A stretch of DNA of 64,000 bases from positions 186,001-250,000 of the forward strand of contig NZ_FNDG01000003.1 of assembly GCF_900100535.1 (NCBI RefSeq), read 5' to 3'. The notes beneath the pieces were generated by a model. It was not told the DNA's origin and ran no database searches. It was given only the letters and a program-made list of their open reading frames with translations. The DNA is from Phytopseudomonas flavescens (GTDB taxonomy: Bacteria > Pseudomonadota > Gammaproteobacteria > Pseudomonadales > Pseudomonadaceae). Of the stretch, positions 18,278 through 28,126 are shown piece after piece. Position 1 is the first letter of the stretch. Each line of letters begins with the position of its first letter. The position numbers were made by a program, and so were the translations under genes.

Positions 18278-18419
18278 AATAGGCAAGACGCTTCAGCCGG
18301 GGAAACTCAGTAAGGAATTTTCGATTTTTTTCCAGGGTGGGTGGCAGGCCACCGGGCAAGGCGCGAGGGGCCCACCCCCCGCGGCAGTGCTCGCCCCGGG
18401 GCATGGGGCGCTGCGTGAC

Positions 18420-19397
18420 TCAGTAGATCAGACTCACCCCAAGCAGATCGCGATGCCCAACGTGCAATTCGTCGGTCAGGGTGGCGACGGCGCCCTCCAG
18501 CGAGTCGAGGCGAAATACACCGCTGACCCTGCGTTGCGCCAGTTGGCCATCGGCGATGAGGATACGCCCCGCGCGATAGCGGTTGAGCTGCTGCACCACC
18601 TGCTCGAGCGGCACCTGGTCGAAGATCAGCAGCCCGCGCTGCCAACTGCCGGCGCGCGCCAGGTCGAGGTCGAGGCGCTCGATGCGGCCATTGGCGTCAT
18701 AGCGGGCGCTCTGCCCCTCTTCGAGAATCAGGCTCTGGCTATGCTTGCTGACCGCTACACGGTGCTGCATGACACCGACGAGCGTCTGCTCGGCATCATC
18801 GCGCCTGACCAGAAAGCGGGTACCCAGGGCCTGTGCCTTGCCGCCGGCGCTGGCGACGATGAAGGGCCGTGATTCATGCTTGCCCACGGGGGCGGTCTGG
18901 AAGATCGCCGAGCCGGCCAACAGTTCCACACGGCGCGCCTGGGCGGTGTAATCGAGACGAATGGCGCTGCGCGCGTCGAGGGTCGCCTGGCTGCCATCGG
19001 GCAGTTCGAACGTGCGCACCTCGCCGCTGGCGGTCAGGTGGTCGGCGACCAGCGGCAGGTACAGGGCCGGGCCCTGCGTCCAGCCAATCGCCGTGACGAT
19101 CACCGCCAGCGAGGCGCTGCTCAGCCAACGCAACACCCGACGGCGGCGACGTGGCGATGCTGGCGGCCGCTGGGAGGGTGACAGGCGGGCGACATCGGCA
19201 GACGGTGCGGCCAGGCCGGCCAGATCGCCCCAGGTATGCCGCGCGAACTGCAGGGCCGCGCCGTGGCGTGGATCGCAGGCGAGCCAGGCCTGCAGCGCCT
19301 GTTGCTCATCCTCGTCGAGTGGCGAATCGCTCATGCGCACCGCCCAGTCGGCGGCGGCCTGGCGAATCGCACGATCCTGCAGGTCTGGGCTATTCAC
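18420..19397 (-). CDS. hasS: FecR-family anti-sigma factor HasS
   Basis: Inner-membrane regulator that holds HasI inactive until heme-loaded HasR signals, 325 residues. The N-terminal cytoplasmic part has the DUF4880 pattern (AAADWAVRMSDSPLDEDEQQALQAWL), one membrane helix follows the RRRRRVLRW stretch (about 88-108), then the periplasmic FecR domain (GEVRTFELPDGSQATLDARSAI...). The GTG at 19397 is chosen: GAGAG is upstream and it gives the family N-terminus. An in-frame ATG at 19472 would add about 25 unrelated residues. It lies between hasI and hasR. Confidence 0.9.
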   Translation of the reverse strand: MNSPDLQDRAIRQAAADWAVRMSDSPLDEDEQQALQAWLACDPRHGAALQFARHTWGDLAGLAAPSADVARLSPSQRPPASPRRRRRVLRWLSSASLAVIVTAIGWTQGPALYLPLVADHLTASGEVRTFELPDGSQATLDARSAIRLDYTAQARRVELLAGSAIFQTAPVGKHESRPFIVASAGGKAQALGTRFLVRRDDAEQTLVGVMQHRVAVSKHSQSLILEEGQSARYDANGRIERLDLDLARAGSWQRGLLIFDQVPLEQVVQQLNRYRAGRILIADGQLAQRRVSGVFRLDSLEGAVATLTDELHVGHRDLLGVSLIY

Positions 19398-19487
19398 GTC
19401 GTGCTCTCGGTTTCTCTTATAGGGGTAATGACGTTCGGGCCGCCCTTTTACCGTAAAAGTGCCCGGTGACACCGGCCTTGTTGCCGT

Positions 19488-19991
19488 TCACGGCCCGGCC
19501 CCCAGGCGCTCCATGACATGCGACAGCGCCTTGGACAGGTGCTTCTGTACCGAGCTGTCACTGATTTCCAGGCGTCTGGCCACCTCGGCGTGAGTAAGCC
19601 CTTCGATGCGGTTGAGGTGAAAGATTTCGCGGGTACGCGGCGGCAGTTCGGCCACGGCACGCTGCAACAGTTCCATACGTTGCTGCCTCTCGGTGGTGTC
19701 TTCCAGGCTGTCGACCTCGTCTTCGACAGCGTTGAGCACCTCGTCGCCCAGCAGATCGGTCTTGTGCCGCTCCTGCTGGCGTCGATGGTCGATCAGCAGG
19801 TTACGCGCGGTGCGGTACAGGTAGGCCGGGGTATTGTCGATACGATCGTGACGTGCCTGCTCGGTCAGACGCAGGAAACTCTCCTGAACCAGATCGGCGG
19901 CCAGGTGGGGGTCACGGCTCTTGCGCAGCAGGAAGCGTTGCAGCGCCCTGGCGTGCTGCTGGAAAAGGCCTTTGAGATCCAGATCCGACAA
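19488..19991 (-). CDS. hasI: ECF sigma factor HasI
   Basis: Iron-starvation type ECF sigma factor, 167 residues. Region 2 covers about 10-75 (FLLRKSRDPHLAADLVQESFLRL then PAYLYRTARNLLIDHRR) and region 4 covers about 105-160 (LPPRTREIFHLNRIEGLTHAEVARRLEISDSSVQKHLSKAL). The only start that keeps region 2 intact is TTG at 19991, with AGGT 8 bases upstream. It is predicted to direct RNA polymerase to hasR when HasS releases it. The gap to hasS is 90 bases. Confidence 0.9.
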   Translation of the reverse strand: MSDLDLKGLFQQHARALQRFLLRKSRDPHLAADLVQESFLRLTEQARHDRIDNTPAYLYRTARNLLIDHRRQQERHKTDLLGDEVLNAVEDEVDSLEDTTERQQRMELLQRAVAELPPRTREIFHLNRIEGLTHAEVARRLEISDSSVQKHLSKALSHVMERLGAGP

Positions 19992-20039
19992 TCGTCATAC
20001 CTGACCTGAGCGGGAAGGAGCAGCATCTTACCGGCGGAT

Positions 20040-20059
20040 GAGAATAGTTTTCAATTGTC
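20040..20059 (-). promoter_or_regulatory. Possible Fur box upstream of hasI
   Basis: Inverted hexamers GAGAAT and ATTGTC with 8 bases between them form a Fur-like site with one extra base in the spacer, about 50 bases before hasI and overlapping the end of the LysR gene. Match to the consensus is only moderate. Confidence 0.4.
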
Positions 20060-20914
20060 ATTTTTATCCAGGCACTGCAGCAGCCAGTCCAGCGCCGGCT
20101 GACGCTGTGCCCGACGAAGGATCGCCACCAGCTCACGATGGAAGGTCAACTCGCCCAACTCCAGCACGCGCAGCGTGGAAGGCCGCTGGCACCAGAGCCC
20201 GGCGCGGGGAATCAGGGAAACCCCCAGGCCACACTCGACCATGCGCACGATGGCTTCCAGCTCATCCAGCTCCAGCGCCTCGCGGGGTGTCAGGCGCTGC
20301 TCGCGCAGGAAGCGCTCGACCTGCCGGCCGCCAAAGGAGCGCCGGTCGTAGCGCACGAACGGCTGTTCGCGCAGCAGTTGCAGCGGATCGTCCCCACGCA
20401 CTTCGGGCGGCGCGATCAATACGAAGGGCTCGCGCGCCAGTTCGACCTGCAGCAGCTCCTTGGGCAATTCGAACGGCGGGCGGATCAGCACGGCCAGATC
20501 CAGTTCGCCGGCATCCACCTGGCCGAGCAGGTCGAGGGAAACCCCCGGCACCAGCTTCACCTCCACCTGTGAAGCCTGGGCACGAAAACGCACCAGGGCT
20601 TCGGGCAGCAAGCCGGTCTGTACGCTGGCGATGGCACCGATCCTCACCTCACCCTGCCATTGCGCCAATGCGGTGGGTAGGGCCATCTGCGCATAAAGAC
20701 CGAGGATCTGCTCGGCCAGCGGCAGCGCATGTCGGCCTGCGGCACTCAGCACCGCACTGCGCCCGCTGCGATCGAACAGGCGTACGCCCAGGCCGTGCTC
20801 CAGCACGCGCATCTGTGCACTCACGGCGGACTGGGTAAGGCCCACACGCAATCCTGCTGCGGCGAAGGTGCCATGGCGGGCGACGGCGACCAGGGTTTTC
20901 AATTCGCGAATCAT
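20051..20914 (-). CDS. LysR-family transcriptional regulator
   Basis: A 287-residue LysR regulator. The winged helix is at 1-60 (LKTLVAVARHGTFAAAGLRVGLTQSAVSAQMRVLEHGLGVRLFDR, in pieces), and residues 90-287 form the effector domain (GEVRIGAIASVQTGLLPEALVRF). It is divergent from the VOC-family gene at 21011 with a 96-base AT-rich gap between, so that gene is the likely target. It is not part of the has system by any sign in its sequence, though it ends only 60 bases before hasI. Confidence 0.9.
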   Translation of the reverse strand: MIRELKTLVAVARHGTFAAAGLRVGLTQSAVSAQMRVLEHGLGVRLFDRSGRSAVLSAAGRHALPLAEQILGLYAQMALPTALAQWQGEVRIGAIASVQTGLLPEALVRFRAQASQVEVKLVPGVSLDLLGQVDAGELDLAVLIRPPFELPKELLQVELAREPFVLIAPPEVRGDDPLQLLREQPFVRYDRRSFGGRQVERFLREQRLTPREALELDELEAIVRMVECGLGVSLIPRAGLWCQRPSTLRVLELGELTFHRELVAILRRAQRQPALDWLLQCLDKNDN

Positions 20915-21010
20915 TGATCGATTTCATTTGAGCTGGACGGCAATAATATTCGCTTTCAATCAAAATCATTGCACCTAAAATCGACAGGTACCGACCTGAG
21001 GAGCCTGACC

Positions 21011-21436
21011 ATGGCATTGTCCCCGTTTCACCTGGCCATTCCGGTCTACGACCTGGCAGCCGCCAGGCATTTCTACGGCGAAGTCTTCGGCTGCGCCGAA
21101 GGCCGAAGCAGCGATCACTGGGTGGATTTCGATTTCTTCGGCCATCAGCTGGTGATCCACGAAGCCCCGAAGATGGCCCACCAGGAAGCCGCCCACAGCA
21201 ACCCAGTGGACGGGCACGATGTGCCGGTGCCGCACTTCGGCGTGATTCTCGAGTGGCCGGTCTGGGAAACCCTGGCGCAGCGCCTGCGCGAGCGCGATAC
21301 GGCGTTCGTGATCGAGCCCTACGTACGCTTCAAGGGCCAGGTGGGCGAACAGGCCACCATGTTCCTGCTCGACCCCTGTGGCAATGCCTTGGAGTTCAAG
21401 GCGTTCAAGGACATGAGCCAGCTGTTCGCCAAGTAA
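21011..21436 (+). CDS. VOC-family (glyoxalase/dioxygenase superfamily) protein
   Basis: A 141-residue vicinal-oxygen-chelate protein. It has the paired beta-alpha-beta-beta-beta modules: [23 protein letters not shown] with His7, the metal-ligand-like stretch PHFGVILEW, and [18 protein letters not shown], with the terminal Glu as a typical ligand. The metal, substrate and reaction are not decidable. GAGGAG lies 7 bases before the ATG at 21011; the longer in-frame start at 20969 is rejected. It faces the LysR gene. Confidence 0.85.
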   Translation: MALSPFHLAIPVYDLAAARHFYGEVFGCAEGRSSDHWVDFDFFGHQLVIHEAPKMAHQEAAHSNPVDGHDVPVPHFGVILEWPVWETLAQRLRERDTAFVIEPYVRFKGQVGEQATMFLLDPCGNALEFKAFKDMSQLFAK

Positions 21437-21497
21437 CTCAGCCGCCATCCCGGGGCCACCTCTTAGTCCGTCCCCATGCACTGGATGTGTGTGAAGC

Positions 21498-21543
21498 GGG
21501 ATACAGGATGGCCGTCACCTGCGCGGCCCGACCCATCCTACGC
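21498..21543. repeat. Copy of the dispersed GTAGGRTGG palindromic repeat
   Basis: Read on the minus strand, the segment gives GTAGGATGGGTCGGGCCGCG and then CAGGTGAC, ending GGCCATCCT. This matches the copy at 36777-36860. The arms AGGATGG and CCATCCT pair. It lies between two convergent genes. Confidence 0.65.
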
Positions 21544-21568
21544 ACCGTGTAGCGGGTCACTCGCAGCG

Positions 21569-22201
21569 TCAGTCCTTGCGGATCAGCCCCGGCAACTGTG
21601 CAGCCAGTTTGTCGATATTGATCGGCGCACGGATGAAGCCACGCTGGGTGCCGTCCGGGCCGATGACGGCGAGATTGCCGCTGTGGTCGACGGTGTAGTT
21701 TTCCTTGCTGGTGTCAGCCGGGATATAGGGAATGCTCACCGCGTTGGCCAGTTTCTGGATGGTTTCCGGCTCGCCGGTCAGGCCCATGAAACCGGCATCG
21801 AAATAACCCAGATACTTGTTCAACTGCTCCGGGGTATCGCGGTTCGGGTCGACGCTTACCAGCACGATGCGCAGCGCGTCCCAGGCCTCTTGCGGGATCT
21901 GCGTACGCAGTTGGCGCAGCTGCGCCAGGGTCGCCGGGCAGATGTCCGGGCAGAAGGTGTAGCCGAAGAACAGCAGGCTCCACTGCCCCTTGAGCTGGCC
22001 GGTGGAGAAGATCTGCCCATCCTGGTCGACGAAGTCCAGTGCCGGTACCTGACGCTGTTGCGGCAACATCACGATGCCGGCGTCGAGCAACGCCGCAGGA
22101 TCGCTGCGCGAGGAGCCGCCGAGCAGCTTGTTGACGGCCAGCCCGAGTACCAGGGCAAGGACGGCGACGAGGACGAACAGGAGGGTTTGCTTTCGGGTCA
22201 T
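21569..22201 (-). CDS. SCO1/SenC-family copper chaperone
   Basis: Membrane-anchored thioredoxin-fold protein, 210 residues, that delivers copper to cytochrome oxidase in this family. An N-terminal anchor (about 6-28) is followed by the copper site: Cys84 and Cys88 in FCPDIC and His172 in VDHSG. The ATG at 22201 is chosen because the hydrophobic anchor begins there. In P. aeruginosa a SenC gene belongs to the cox operon; here no oxidase genes are adjacent. Confidence 0.9.
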   Translation of the reverse strand: MTRKQTLLFVLVAVLALVLGLAVNKLLGGSSRSDPAALLDAGIVMLPQQRQVPALDFVDQDGQIFSTGQLKGQWSLLFFGYTFCPDICPATLAQLRQLRTQIPQEAWDALRIVLVSVDPNRDTPEQLNKYLGYFDAGFMGLTGEPETIQKLANAVSIPYIPADTSKENYTVDHSGNLAVIGPDGTQRGFIRAPINIDKLAAQLPGLIRKD

Positions 22202-22357
22202 GGCGCCACGAGGTTCTGAGTGAGATGGGATCGCACGGCCGGGCCGGATGCACCGGGCCGACGCGAGCAGGTTCGCGCCCGGCAGGCGGGTGGAAATCGG
22301 CCGGCGGGCGATACGCAGCGGGAAAAGGTAGCAGATACCGGGCGTCAGGGTAGCTTT

Positions 22358-22371
22358 CGCCGCATGCGGCG
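22358..22371. other. Perfect 14-base palindrome between SulP and SCO genes
   Basis: CGCCGCATGCGGCG lies in the 289-base gap. There is no T run on either side. It could be part of the SCO promoter region or the end of the sulP transcript; nothing else was found in the gap. Confidence 0.35.
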
Positions 22372-22490
22372 AGCTGTCACGGCCCGGGCGCCCCATCCCC
22401 GAGGTTGCCCGGCGTGCCTGGTGGCGACGGCTCCAGCCAGCATGCCGGGCAGGCAGTCAGGGGTGGAGCCGGGGGTTCGAGGGACGCCGG

Positions 22491-24020
22491 TCAGGCCACG
22501 GCACGCCGCATGCTCAGCGCACGGCCCTCCAGCCGCCGGGCGAGGCCATGGCGCTCGATCAGCAGTGCGCCACCCTGCTGCTCTGCTGCACGGCCCCAGT
22601 CGTCGAGCAATTCCATGCAGGCGTGGTCGACATAGCTGAGCCTGTCGAGCGGCACGTGCAGGCGCGTGGTCGGCGCGATGCCTTCCAGCACGCTGGCCAG
22701 GCGCGGCACCTTCAGGAAGGTGGCCGAACCGGTCAGGCGCAATTCCGCCTCGTCAGGGCCGAGCTGGCTGAGATTGACCTTGAGCCGCGAGGCCTTGCCG
22801 GCCAGCTTTATCAGGGTCAGGGCAAAACCGATCAACACCCCGGTAAGCAGGTCGACGGCGACGATTCCCACGGCCGTGGCCACATAGATGAACACCGGCG
22901 CACGCCCATAGCGACCGAGGTTGCGGACGGCCTTGATGTCGACCAGCTTGAAACCGGTGTACACCAGCACACCGCCCAGGCAGGCGATGGGAATGCTCTG
23001 CAACACACCGGGCAGCAACATGACGAACGCCAGCAGCCAGGCACCATGCAAGATGGCCGACATCCGCGTGCGGGCACCGGCCTGCACGTTGGCCGAGCTG
23101 CGCACGATCACGCCGGTCATCGGCAAGGCGCCGAGGGCACCGCAGAGCATGTTGCCAACGCCCTGAGCGGAAAGTTCCCGATCCAGGTTGGAGCGTGCGC
23201 CACTGTGCATGCGATCCACCGCCGCCGCCGACAACAGGGTTTCCGCACTGGCGATGAAGGCCACCACGACCGCGGCCAGCAGGATCTGTGGGTCGGCGAG
23301 GTTGAGCAGGTCGGCGGGCTGTACCCAGTCGATGGCATCGCTCAGCGTGGCCGGCACTTCCACCCGCGCCACGCCCAGCTTTAGCCACAGGCTGGCCAGG
23401 GTCATCGCCGCCACGCCAAGCAGCGCACCAGGCAGGAAGCGCAGGCTGGCGGGACGCAGCTTGTCCCACAGGAACATGCAGGCGATGGTGCCGAAACCCA
23501 GGCAGGCGGCCGCCAGGGCACTGCCGCCGCCCAGGCCGGGAAGCGCCTGCCCCAGGGTGTTGGGAAAAGCCAGCAGGTTATCGAGGCCCGATGCCTGGGG
23601 CTTCACGTCGAACATCACGTGCAACTGCGAGAGCACGATCAGGATGCCGATACCGGCAAGCATGCCGTACACCACCGCGGGTGCCGTGACACGAAACCAG
23701 CAGCCCAGGCGCAGGCGCCCGGCGACCAGTTGCAGCAGGCCGGCGAGCAGCAGGATCGGCCCGAGCATGGCCAGACCGTGGGTGCGGACCAGCTCGAATA
23801 CCAGTACGGCGAGGCCGGCGGCCGGGCCACTGACCTGCAACGGCGAGCCGGCCAGCCAGCCGACCACCAGGCCACCGATGATGCCGGTGATCAGGCCTTT
23901 GGCCGGCGGCATGCCGGACGCGATGGCGATGCCCATGCACAGCGGCAGGGCGACGAGAAATACCACGATGGATGCCAGGGCATCCCGTGGTAGAGCGGAT
24001 TTGAAGGAAGCGAGGGTCAT
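22491..24020 (-). CDS. SulP-family anion transporter (bicarbonate or sulfate)
   Basis: Inner-membrane SLC26/SulP transporter, 509 residues, with 10 to 12 hydrophobic helices (for example ASIVVFLVALPLCMGIAIASG near the start and GVIVRSSANVQAGARTR) and a C-terminal STAS-like domain from about residue 420 (SATFLKVPRLASVLEGI...LSYVDHACMELLDDWG). GCAGGAG precedes the ATG at 24020. It lies directly before a beta-carbonic anhydrase on the same strand, as at PA0102-PA0103 in P. aeruginosa. The neighbour suggests bicarbonate as substrate, by analogy with BicA, but this is an inference. Confidence 0.9.
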   Translation of the reverse strand: MTLASFKSALPRDALASIVVFLVALPLCMGIAIASGMPPAKGLITGIIGGLVVGWLAGSPLQVSGPAAGLAVLVFELVRTHGLAMLGPILLLAGLLQLVAGRLRLGCWFRVTAPAVVYGMLAGIGILIVLSQLHVMFDVKPQASGLDNLLAFPNTLGQALPGLGGGSALAAACLGFGTIACMFLWDKLRPASLRFLPGALLGVAAMTLASLWLKLGVARVEVPATLSDAIDWVQPADLLNLADPQILLAAVVVAFIASAETLLSAAAVDRMHSGARSNLDRELSAQGVGNMLCGALGALPMTGVIVRSSANVQAGARTRMSAILHGAWLLAFVMLLPGVLQSIPIACLGGVLVYTGFKLVDIKAVRNLGRYGRAPVFIYVATAVGIVAVDLLTGVLIGFALTLIKLAGKASRLKVNLSQLGPDEAELRLTGSATFLKVPRLASVLEGIAPTTRLHVPLDRLSYVDHACMELLDDWGRAAEQQGGALLIERHGLARRLEGRALSMRRAVA

Positions 24021-24240
24021 GGTGCGGTCTCCTGCAGGTACGGCGCACGAAAGATCTAGGACGACAAGCTGTGCTCGCCGTCCGGCAGGTAGGCAGTCAA
24101 AACCCATGTGCCTTCTGCCTGGTCGACGCAACCGCCACGACTGTGTCGCGGCGGTCTCGTCAACGCGGTAGAAGGCCCGATACGGCTGTCGATTGTTGGA
24201 GTCGATTCATGGCCACCGGGTGACGTCCTGTCGGGGTCGG

Positions 24241-24972
24241 CTAGGAAGCCAGGTAACGCGCTCGTGGGCTGGCGTTGGGAGCCGTCTCGCCATCGAGGGG
24301 CAGGAACTCGCCACGCTCGGCGTCATAGGCCTTGATGGTGCAGTTCTCGATGTCGTAGACCCAGCCGTGGATGAACAGTTGGCCGCTGGCCAGGCGCGCC
24401 GCCACCGACGGGTGCGTGCGCAGGTGGTCGAGCTGGGCCACCACGTTCTCTTCGGTGAGCACGCCCAGCGTTGAGTGGTCGGCGCAGCCGCAGTTGTCTG
24501 CCACTACCGTCTTGGCCACTTCGGCATGGCGCAGCCAGGCCTTGACCGTCGGCATCCGCTCGATGCTTTCAGGCGCCAGCACGGCTTTCATGGCGCCGCA
24601 ATCGGAATGCCCGCAGATGATGATGTGCTGTACGCCCAGGCCCATCACCGCGTACTCGATGGCGGTGGATACGCCACCGTTCATCTGCCCGTACGGCGGT
24701 ACCACATTGCCGACATTGCGGGTGACGAAGAGCGAACCGGGGTCGCTCTGGGTAATCAGTTCGGGAACGATGCGCGAGTCCGCGCAGGTGATGAACATGG
24801 CCCGCGGGCTCTGCTGGCGGGCCAGCTTGCTGAACAGCTCGCGTTGCTCGGGAAAGACCTCGGTACGGAAGCGCTGGAAGCCATCAAGCAGGGTCTGCAG
24901 GGCATCTTCTGCGGTCTGCTTGCCGGCTGATGGGGGTGTGGCGGTTCGGATGGAACGAATGCGATCGCTCAT
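24241..24972 (-). CDS. Beta-class carbonic anhydrase (copy 1)
   Basis: Zinc enzyme that interconverts CO2 and bicarbonate, 243 residues. The active site is complete: Cys63, Asp65 and Arg67 in CADSR, and His122 and Cys125 in GHSDCG. The stretch NVVPPYGQMNGGVSTAIEYAV is typical of the family. It lies upstream of the SulP gene on the same strand, 220 bases away. A close paralog is at 36987-37712. Confidence 0.94.
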   Translation of the reverse strand: MSDRIRSIRTATPPSAGKQTAEDALQTLLDGFQRFRTEVFPEQRELFSKLARQQSPRAMFITCADSRIVPELITQSDPGSLFVTRNVGNVVPPYGQMNGGVSTAIEYAVMGLGVQHIIICGHSDCGAMKAVLAPESIERMPTVKAWLRHAEVAKTVVADNCGCADHSTLGVLTEENVVAQLDHLRTHPSVAARLASGQLFIHGWVYDIENCTIKAYDAERGEFLPLDGETAPNASPRARYLAS

Positions 24973-25333
24973 GGTGCCTCCTGGTTTCAGTCATGATATT
25001 GACTTGCCATCTGATGGCAGTATGCAATCTGACCAGCTGGTCACATTGAAACCGAAGATACCCCTGCAGGCTTAAACAAACCTTAATCGCAAGCATTTCG
25101 CAGCGTATCGGGCGGCCTCTGTATAACTGCATGTGGACGCCGTACGCGCATCGGTCAACCGCTCTGGCATGGGCTCGACGTCCCGGCATCGTAAAAGCAT
25201 GCAGATGTCGATCGCGTGACAGGGGCTCGCGATCGGACGAATGCGCCAGGATTGGCTGCCGTTGCATCCCCCGCCGGCATCATTCGGCGCGGGGTGCAAT
25301 CAGCAGGTAACGCCTACAGGCCGTACCCGGCGT
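24973..25333. other. Gap between carbonic anhydrase and pgi
   Basis: A 361-base stretch with no convincing gene. It must hold the promoter of the carbonic anhydrase and the end of the pgi transcript. A short inverted repeat TGCCAT-ctg-ATGGCA (25005-25019) lies 33 bases before the carbonic anhydrase start and may be an operator. No clear terminator with a T run was seen. Confidence 0.4.
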
Positions 25334-26998
25334 TCAGCCGCGGTGGCGGCCGCGGAAGAAGTCGATCAGGCCCTGGGTCGAGCCGTCTTCCGCGCGGGCC
25401 TCGTCGCTGCCGACCATGCGCGAATACACACCCTTGCCAAGCTCCTTGCCCAGCTCCACACCCCACTGATCGAAGGCATTGTTGCCCCAGATGACGCTCT
25501 GCACGAACACCTTGTGCTCGTACATGGCGATCAGTGCACCCAGGCGCCGTGGGCTGACACGCTCCATGACCAGGGTGTTGCTCGGACGGTTGCCGGGGAT
25601 CACCTTGTGCGGTGCCAGGCGCTGCACCTCGTCCTCGTCCATGCCCTTGGCGCGCAGTTCATCCTCGGCTTCCTCGCGGGACTTGCCGAGCATCAGCGCC
25701 TGGCTCTGCGACAGGCAGTTGGCGTACAGCCACTGGTGGTGATCGCCGACCGGGTTGTAGCTGCTCACCGGGACGATGAAATCCGCCGGAATCAGCTGGG
25801 TACCCTGGTGCAGCAACTGGTGGTAGGCATGCTGGCCGTTACAGCCGACGCCGCCCCAGATCACCGGCCCGGTGGCGGTGCTGACCGGTTGGCCATCGCC
25901 ACGCACGCTCTTGCCGTTGGACTCCATATCCAGCTGCTGGAGGTGCTTGGTGATGTTGCGCAGGTAATGATCGTACGGCAGGATCGCATGGCTCTGGGCA
26001 TCCCAGAAGTTACCGTACCAGACGCCGAGCAGCGCCAGCAGCACCGGCATGTTCTCCTCGAAGGGCGCGGTCTGGAAATGTTCGTCCATGCGGTAGGCAC
26101 CGGACAGCAGCTCCTTGAAGTTGGACATGCCGATGGACAGCGCGATGGGCAGGCCGATGGCCGACCACAGCGAATAGCGACCGCCCACCCAGTCCCACAT
26201 CGGGAAGATGTTCTCTTCACGGATGCCGAAACCCACCGCCGCTTCGCGGTTGCTCGACACGGCGATGAAATGGCGATACAGCTCGGCCTCGGAACCGCCC
26301 TGGGCCAGGTACCAGCCGCGCGCGGCCTGGGCGTTCTTGAGGGTTTCCAGGGTGCCGAAGGATTTCGACGAGACGATGAACAGGGTGGTCTCGGCGCGCA
26401 GTTTGGCCGACAGCTCGTGGAACTCGCTGCCGTCGATATTGGCCAGATAGTGGCAGCGCACGCCGCGCTGGGCGAAGGGCAGCAGCGCCTCGGAGACCAG
26501 TTGCGGACCGAGGAAGGAACCGCCGATGCCGATGTTCACCACGTCGGTGATGGGCTTCTCGGTGTAACCGCGCCACAGGCCATCGTGGATGCGCCCGACC
26601 AGCTCGGTCATCTGCTGCAGCACGCGCTGCACCTCGGGGATGATGTCCACGCCATCGACCTGCACCTTGTCACCCAAGGGGCGGCGCAGCGCGGTGTGCA
26701 GTGCTGGTCGCTGCTCGGTGTTGTTCAGCAGCTCGCCGTCGAACAGCGCGCGGATGCCCCGCTCGAGCCCCACTTCGCGGGCCAGGTTGACCAGCAGCTC
26801 GCGGGTCTCGGTGTTGATCAGGTTCTTCGAGTAATCCAGGAACAGCCCGCAGCCGCTCAGGCTGAAGGTCTCGAAGCGCTGCGCGTCGGCGGCGAAGGCC
26901 TGACGCATGCTGAAGCCGGCGAGCCGCTCGCGGTGGGCGACCAGGGCCTGCCAGCTCGGCAGTTGCGTGACATCCAGCGATGACGAAAGGTACGGCAT
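25334..26998 (-). CDS. pgi: Glucose-6-phosphate isomerase
   Basis: Cytoplasmic phosphoglucose isomerase, 554 residues, converting fructose-6-phosphate and glucose-6-phosphate. Both family signatures are seen: [14 protein letters not shown] in the middle and [19 protein letters not shown] near the C-terminus, plus [18 protein letters not shown] precedes the ATG at 26998. It follows mtlZ on the same strand with a 92-base gap, so it can take the fructose-6-phosphate made from mannitol into the Entner-Doudoroff route, since pseudomonads generally lack 6-phosphofructokinase. Confidence 0.96.
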   Translation of the reverse strand: MPYLSSSLDVTQLPSWQALVAHRERLAGFSMRQAFAADAQRFETFSLSGCGLFLDYSKNLINTETRELLVNLAREVGLERGIRALFDGELLNNTEQRPALHTALRRPLGDKVQVDGVDIIPEVQRVLQQMTELVGRIHDGLWRGYTEKPITDVVNIGIGGSFLGPQLVSEALLPFAQRGVRCHYLANIDGSEFHELSAKLRAETTLFIVSSKSFGTLETLKNAQAARGWYLAQGGSEAELYRHFIAVSSNREAAVGFGIREENIFPMWDWVGGRYSLWSAIGLPIALSIGMSNFKELLSGAYRMDEHFQTAPFEENMPVLLALLGVWYGNFWDAQSHAILPYDHYLRNITKHLQQLDMESNGKSVRGDGQPVSTATGPVIWGGVGCNGQHAYHQLLHQGTQLIPADFIVPVSSYNPVGDHHQWLYANCLSQSQALMLGKSREEAEDELRAKGMDEDEVQRLAPHKVIPGNRPSNTLVMERVSPRRLGALIAMYEHKVFVQSVIWGNNAFDQWGVELGKELGKGVYSRMVGSDEARAEDGSTQGLIDFFRGRHRG

Positions 26999-27015
26999 GA
27001 AGATTCCTCGGTTCG

Positions 27016-27031
27016 GGCCAGCCTGCTGGCC
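27016..27031. other. Short palindrome before pgi
   Basis: GGCCAGC-ct-GCTGGCC lies 18 bases upstream of the pgi ATG. The two-base loop and missing T run argue against a terminator; it may be a protein-binding site. Confidence 0.3.
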
Positions 27032-27090
27032 TCGCGAATTCAATGGCATGCCGCTGAGCGTGGCGTTGGCAATACTGCATTGAAAATTGC

Positions 27091-28056
27091 CTACTGCGCC
27101 TCACGTCCCTCAACGGCCTCATAAGGCTCCAGTTCATGGCGGTACGGCAACTGCGGGCCAACCCGCGAACAGGTCAACGCCGCGGCCTTTACCGCGAAAT
27201 CGAGCATCGCATCGAGCCGCTCACGCGACAACGCAGCGAGGGCAGCCGGGCTGTCCAGCCCATGCTGCACCAGGTAGGCGATGATCGCCGCCTGGAAGGT
27301 ATCCCCCGCTCCCACCGTGTCACGCGTGGCCACCTGGCGCGCCGGCACTGACCAGTGCCCATGCTGCCGGCTGAACACGCCCGCCCCTGCGCTGCCACGG
27401 GTCAGAAACACCACCTGGCAACGCCCGGCCAGCCAGCGCTCGATGCTCGTCAGCGGCTCGATACCGGGATAGAGCAGCTCCAGGTCTTCCTCGCTGACCT
27501 TGATCAGATGCGCATGGGCGGCAAAAGATTCAATTCGCTGGCGCCAGTGCTCGATATTTGGCGCAGGATTGAGACGTACGTTGGGGTCCAGGCTGATCAG
27601 GCGGCGTTCGCTCTCGCGCTCGACCAGCGCCAGCAGGGTGTCGCCAATCGGCGGCACCACCAGCGAATAGGAGCCCACGTGCAGGCCGCTGACCTGCTCG
27701 TCCAGAGCGGGCAGATGCTCGGCGAGCAGCTGCCGATCCGCGCAGCCCTCGCCACGAAACATGTACTGCGGCGAGCCCTTGGCATCCAGGGCAACCATGG
27801 CCAGGGTAGTCGGCGCCTCGCTGGCGATCAGGTAACGATCGCTCACCCCCTCCTCCTCCAGCACCTGGCGCAGGCGCTGGCCGAGGTAGTCGCTGGAAAT
27901 GCCGCCGAACAGGGCCGATTCCACGCCAAGCCGACGCAGGCCGACCGCCACGTTGAACGGCGAACCGCCGACCAGGGCCTGGAAATTCAGCTCGCCGCTG
28001 CGCTCGCCAGGGTTGCAGAAGAAATCGAACAAGGCTTCGCCGCATACCAGGTACAT
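27091..28056 (-). CDS. mtlZ: Fructokinase, PfkB family
   Basis: PfkB-type sugar kinase of 321 residues that phosphorylates fructose made by mannitol dehydrogenase. The N-terminal signature [15 protein letters not shown] and the C-terminal one [13 protein letters not shown] with the catalytic Asp are both present. It is the last gene of the mannitol operon, 70 bases after mtlY, as in P. fluorescens mtlEFGKDYZ. Confidence 0.92.
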   Translation of the reverse strand: MYLVCGEALFDFFCNPGERSGELNFQALVGGSPFNVAVGLRRLGVESALFGGISSDYLGQRLRQVLEEEGVSDRYLIASEAPTTLAMVALDAKGSPQYMFRGEGCADRQLLAEHLPALDEQVSGLHVGSYSLVVPPIGDTLLALVERESERRLISLDPNVRLNPAPNIEHWRQRIESFAAHAHLIKVSEEDLELLYPGIEPLTSIERWLAGRCQVVFLTRGSAGAGVFSRQHGHWSVPARQVATRDTVGAGDTFQAAIIAYLVQHGLDSPAALAALSRERLDAMLDFAVKAAALTCSRVGPQLPYRHELEPYEAVEGREAQ

Positions 28057-28126
28057 GGAATCTCCGCATCACAGAAGGCGCGCTCGCGCAGGGAAGAGCC
28101 AACGGCGAAAGGCCGCCGGAATGGGG

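Noticed and set aside
20955..20973. A second Fur box between the LysR and VOC genes
   Set aside because: Only about 11 of 19 positions match the consensus in an AT-rich gap, which is near what chance would give.
27016..27031. Rho-independent terminator after mtlZ
   Set aside because: The palindrome has a two-base loop and no T run on either strand, so a terminator call is not supported.
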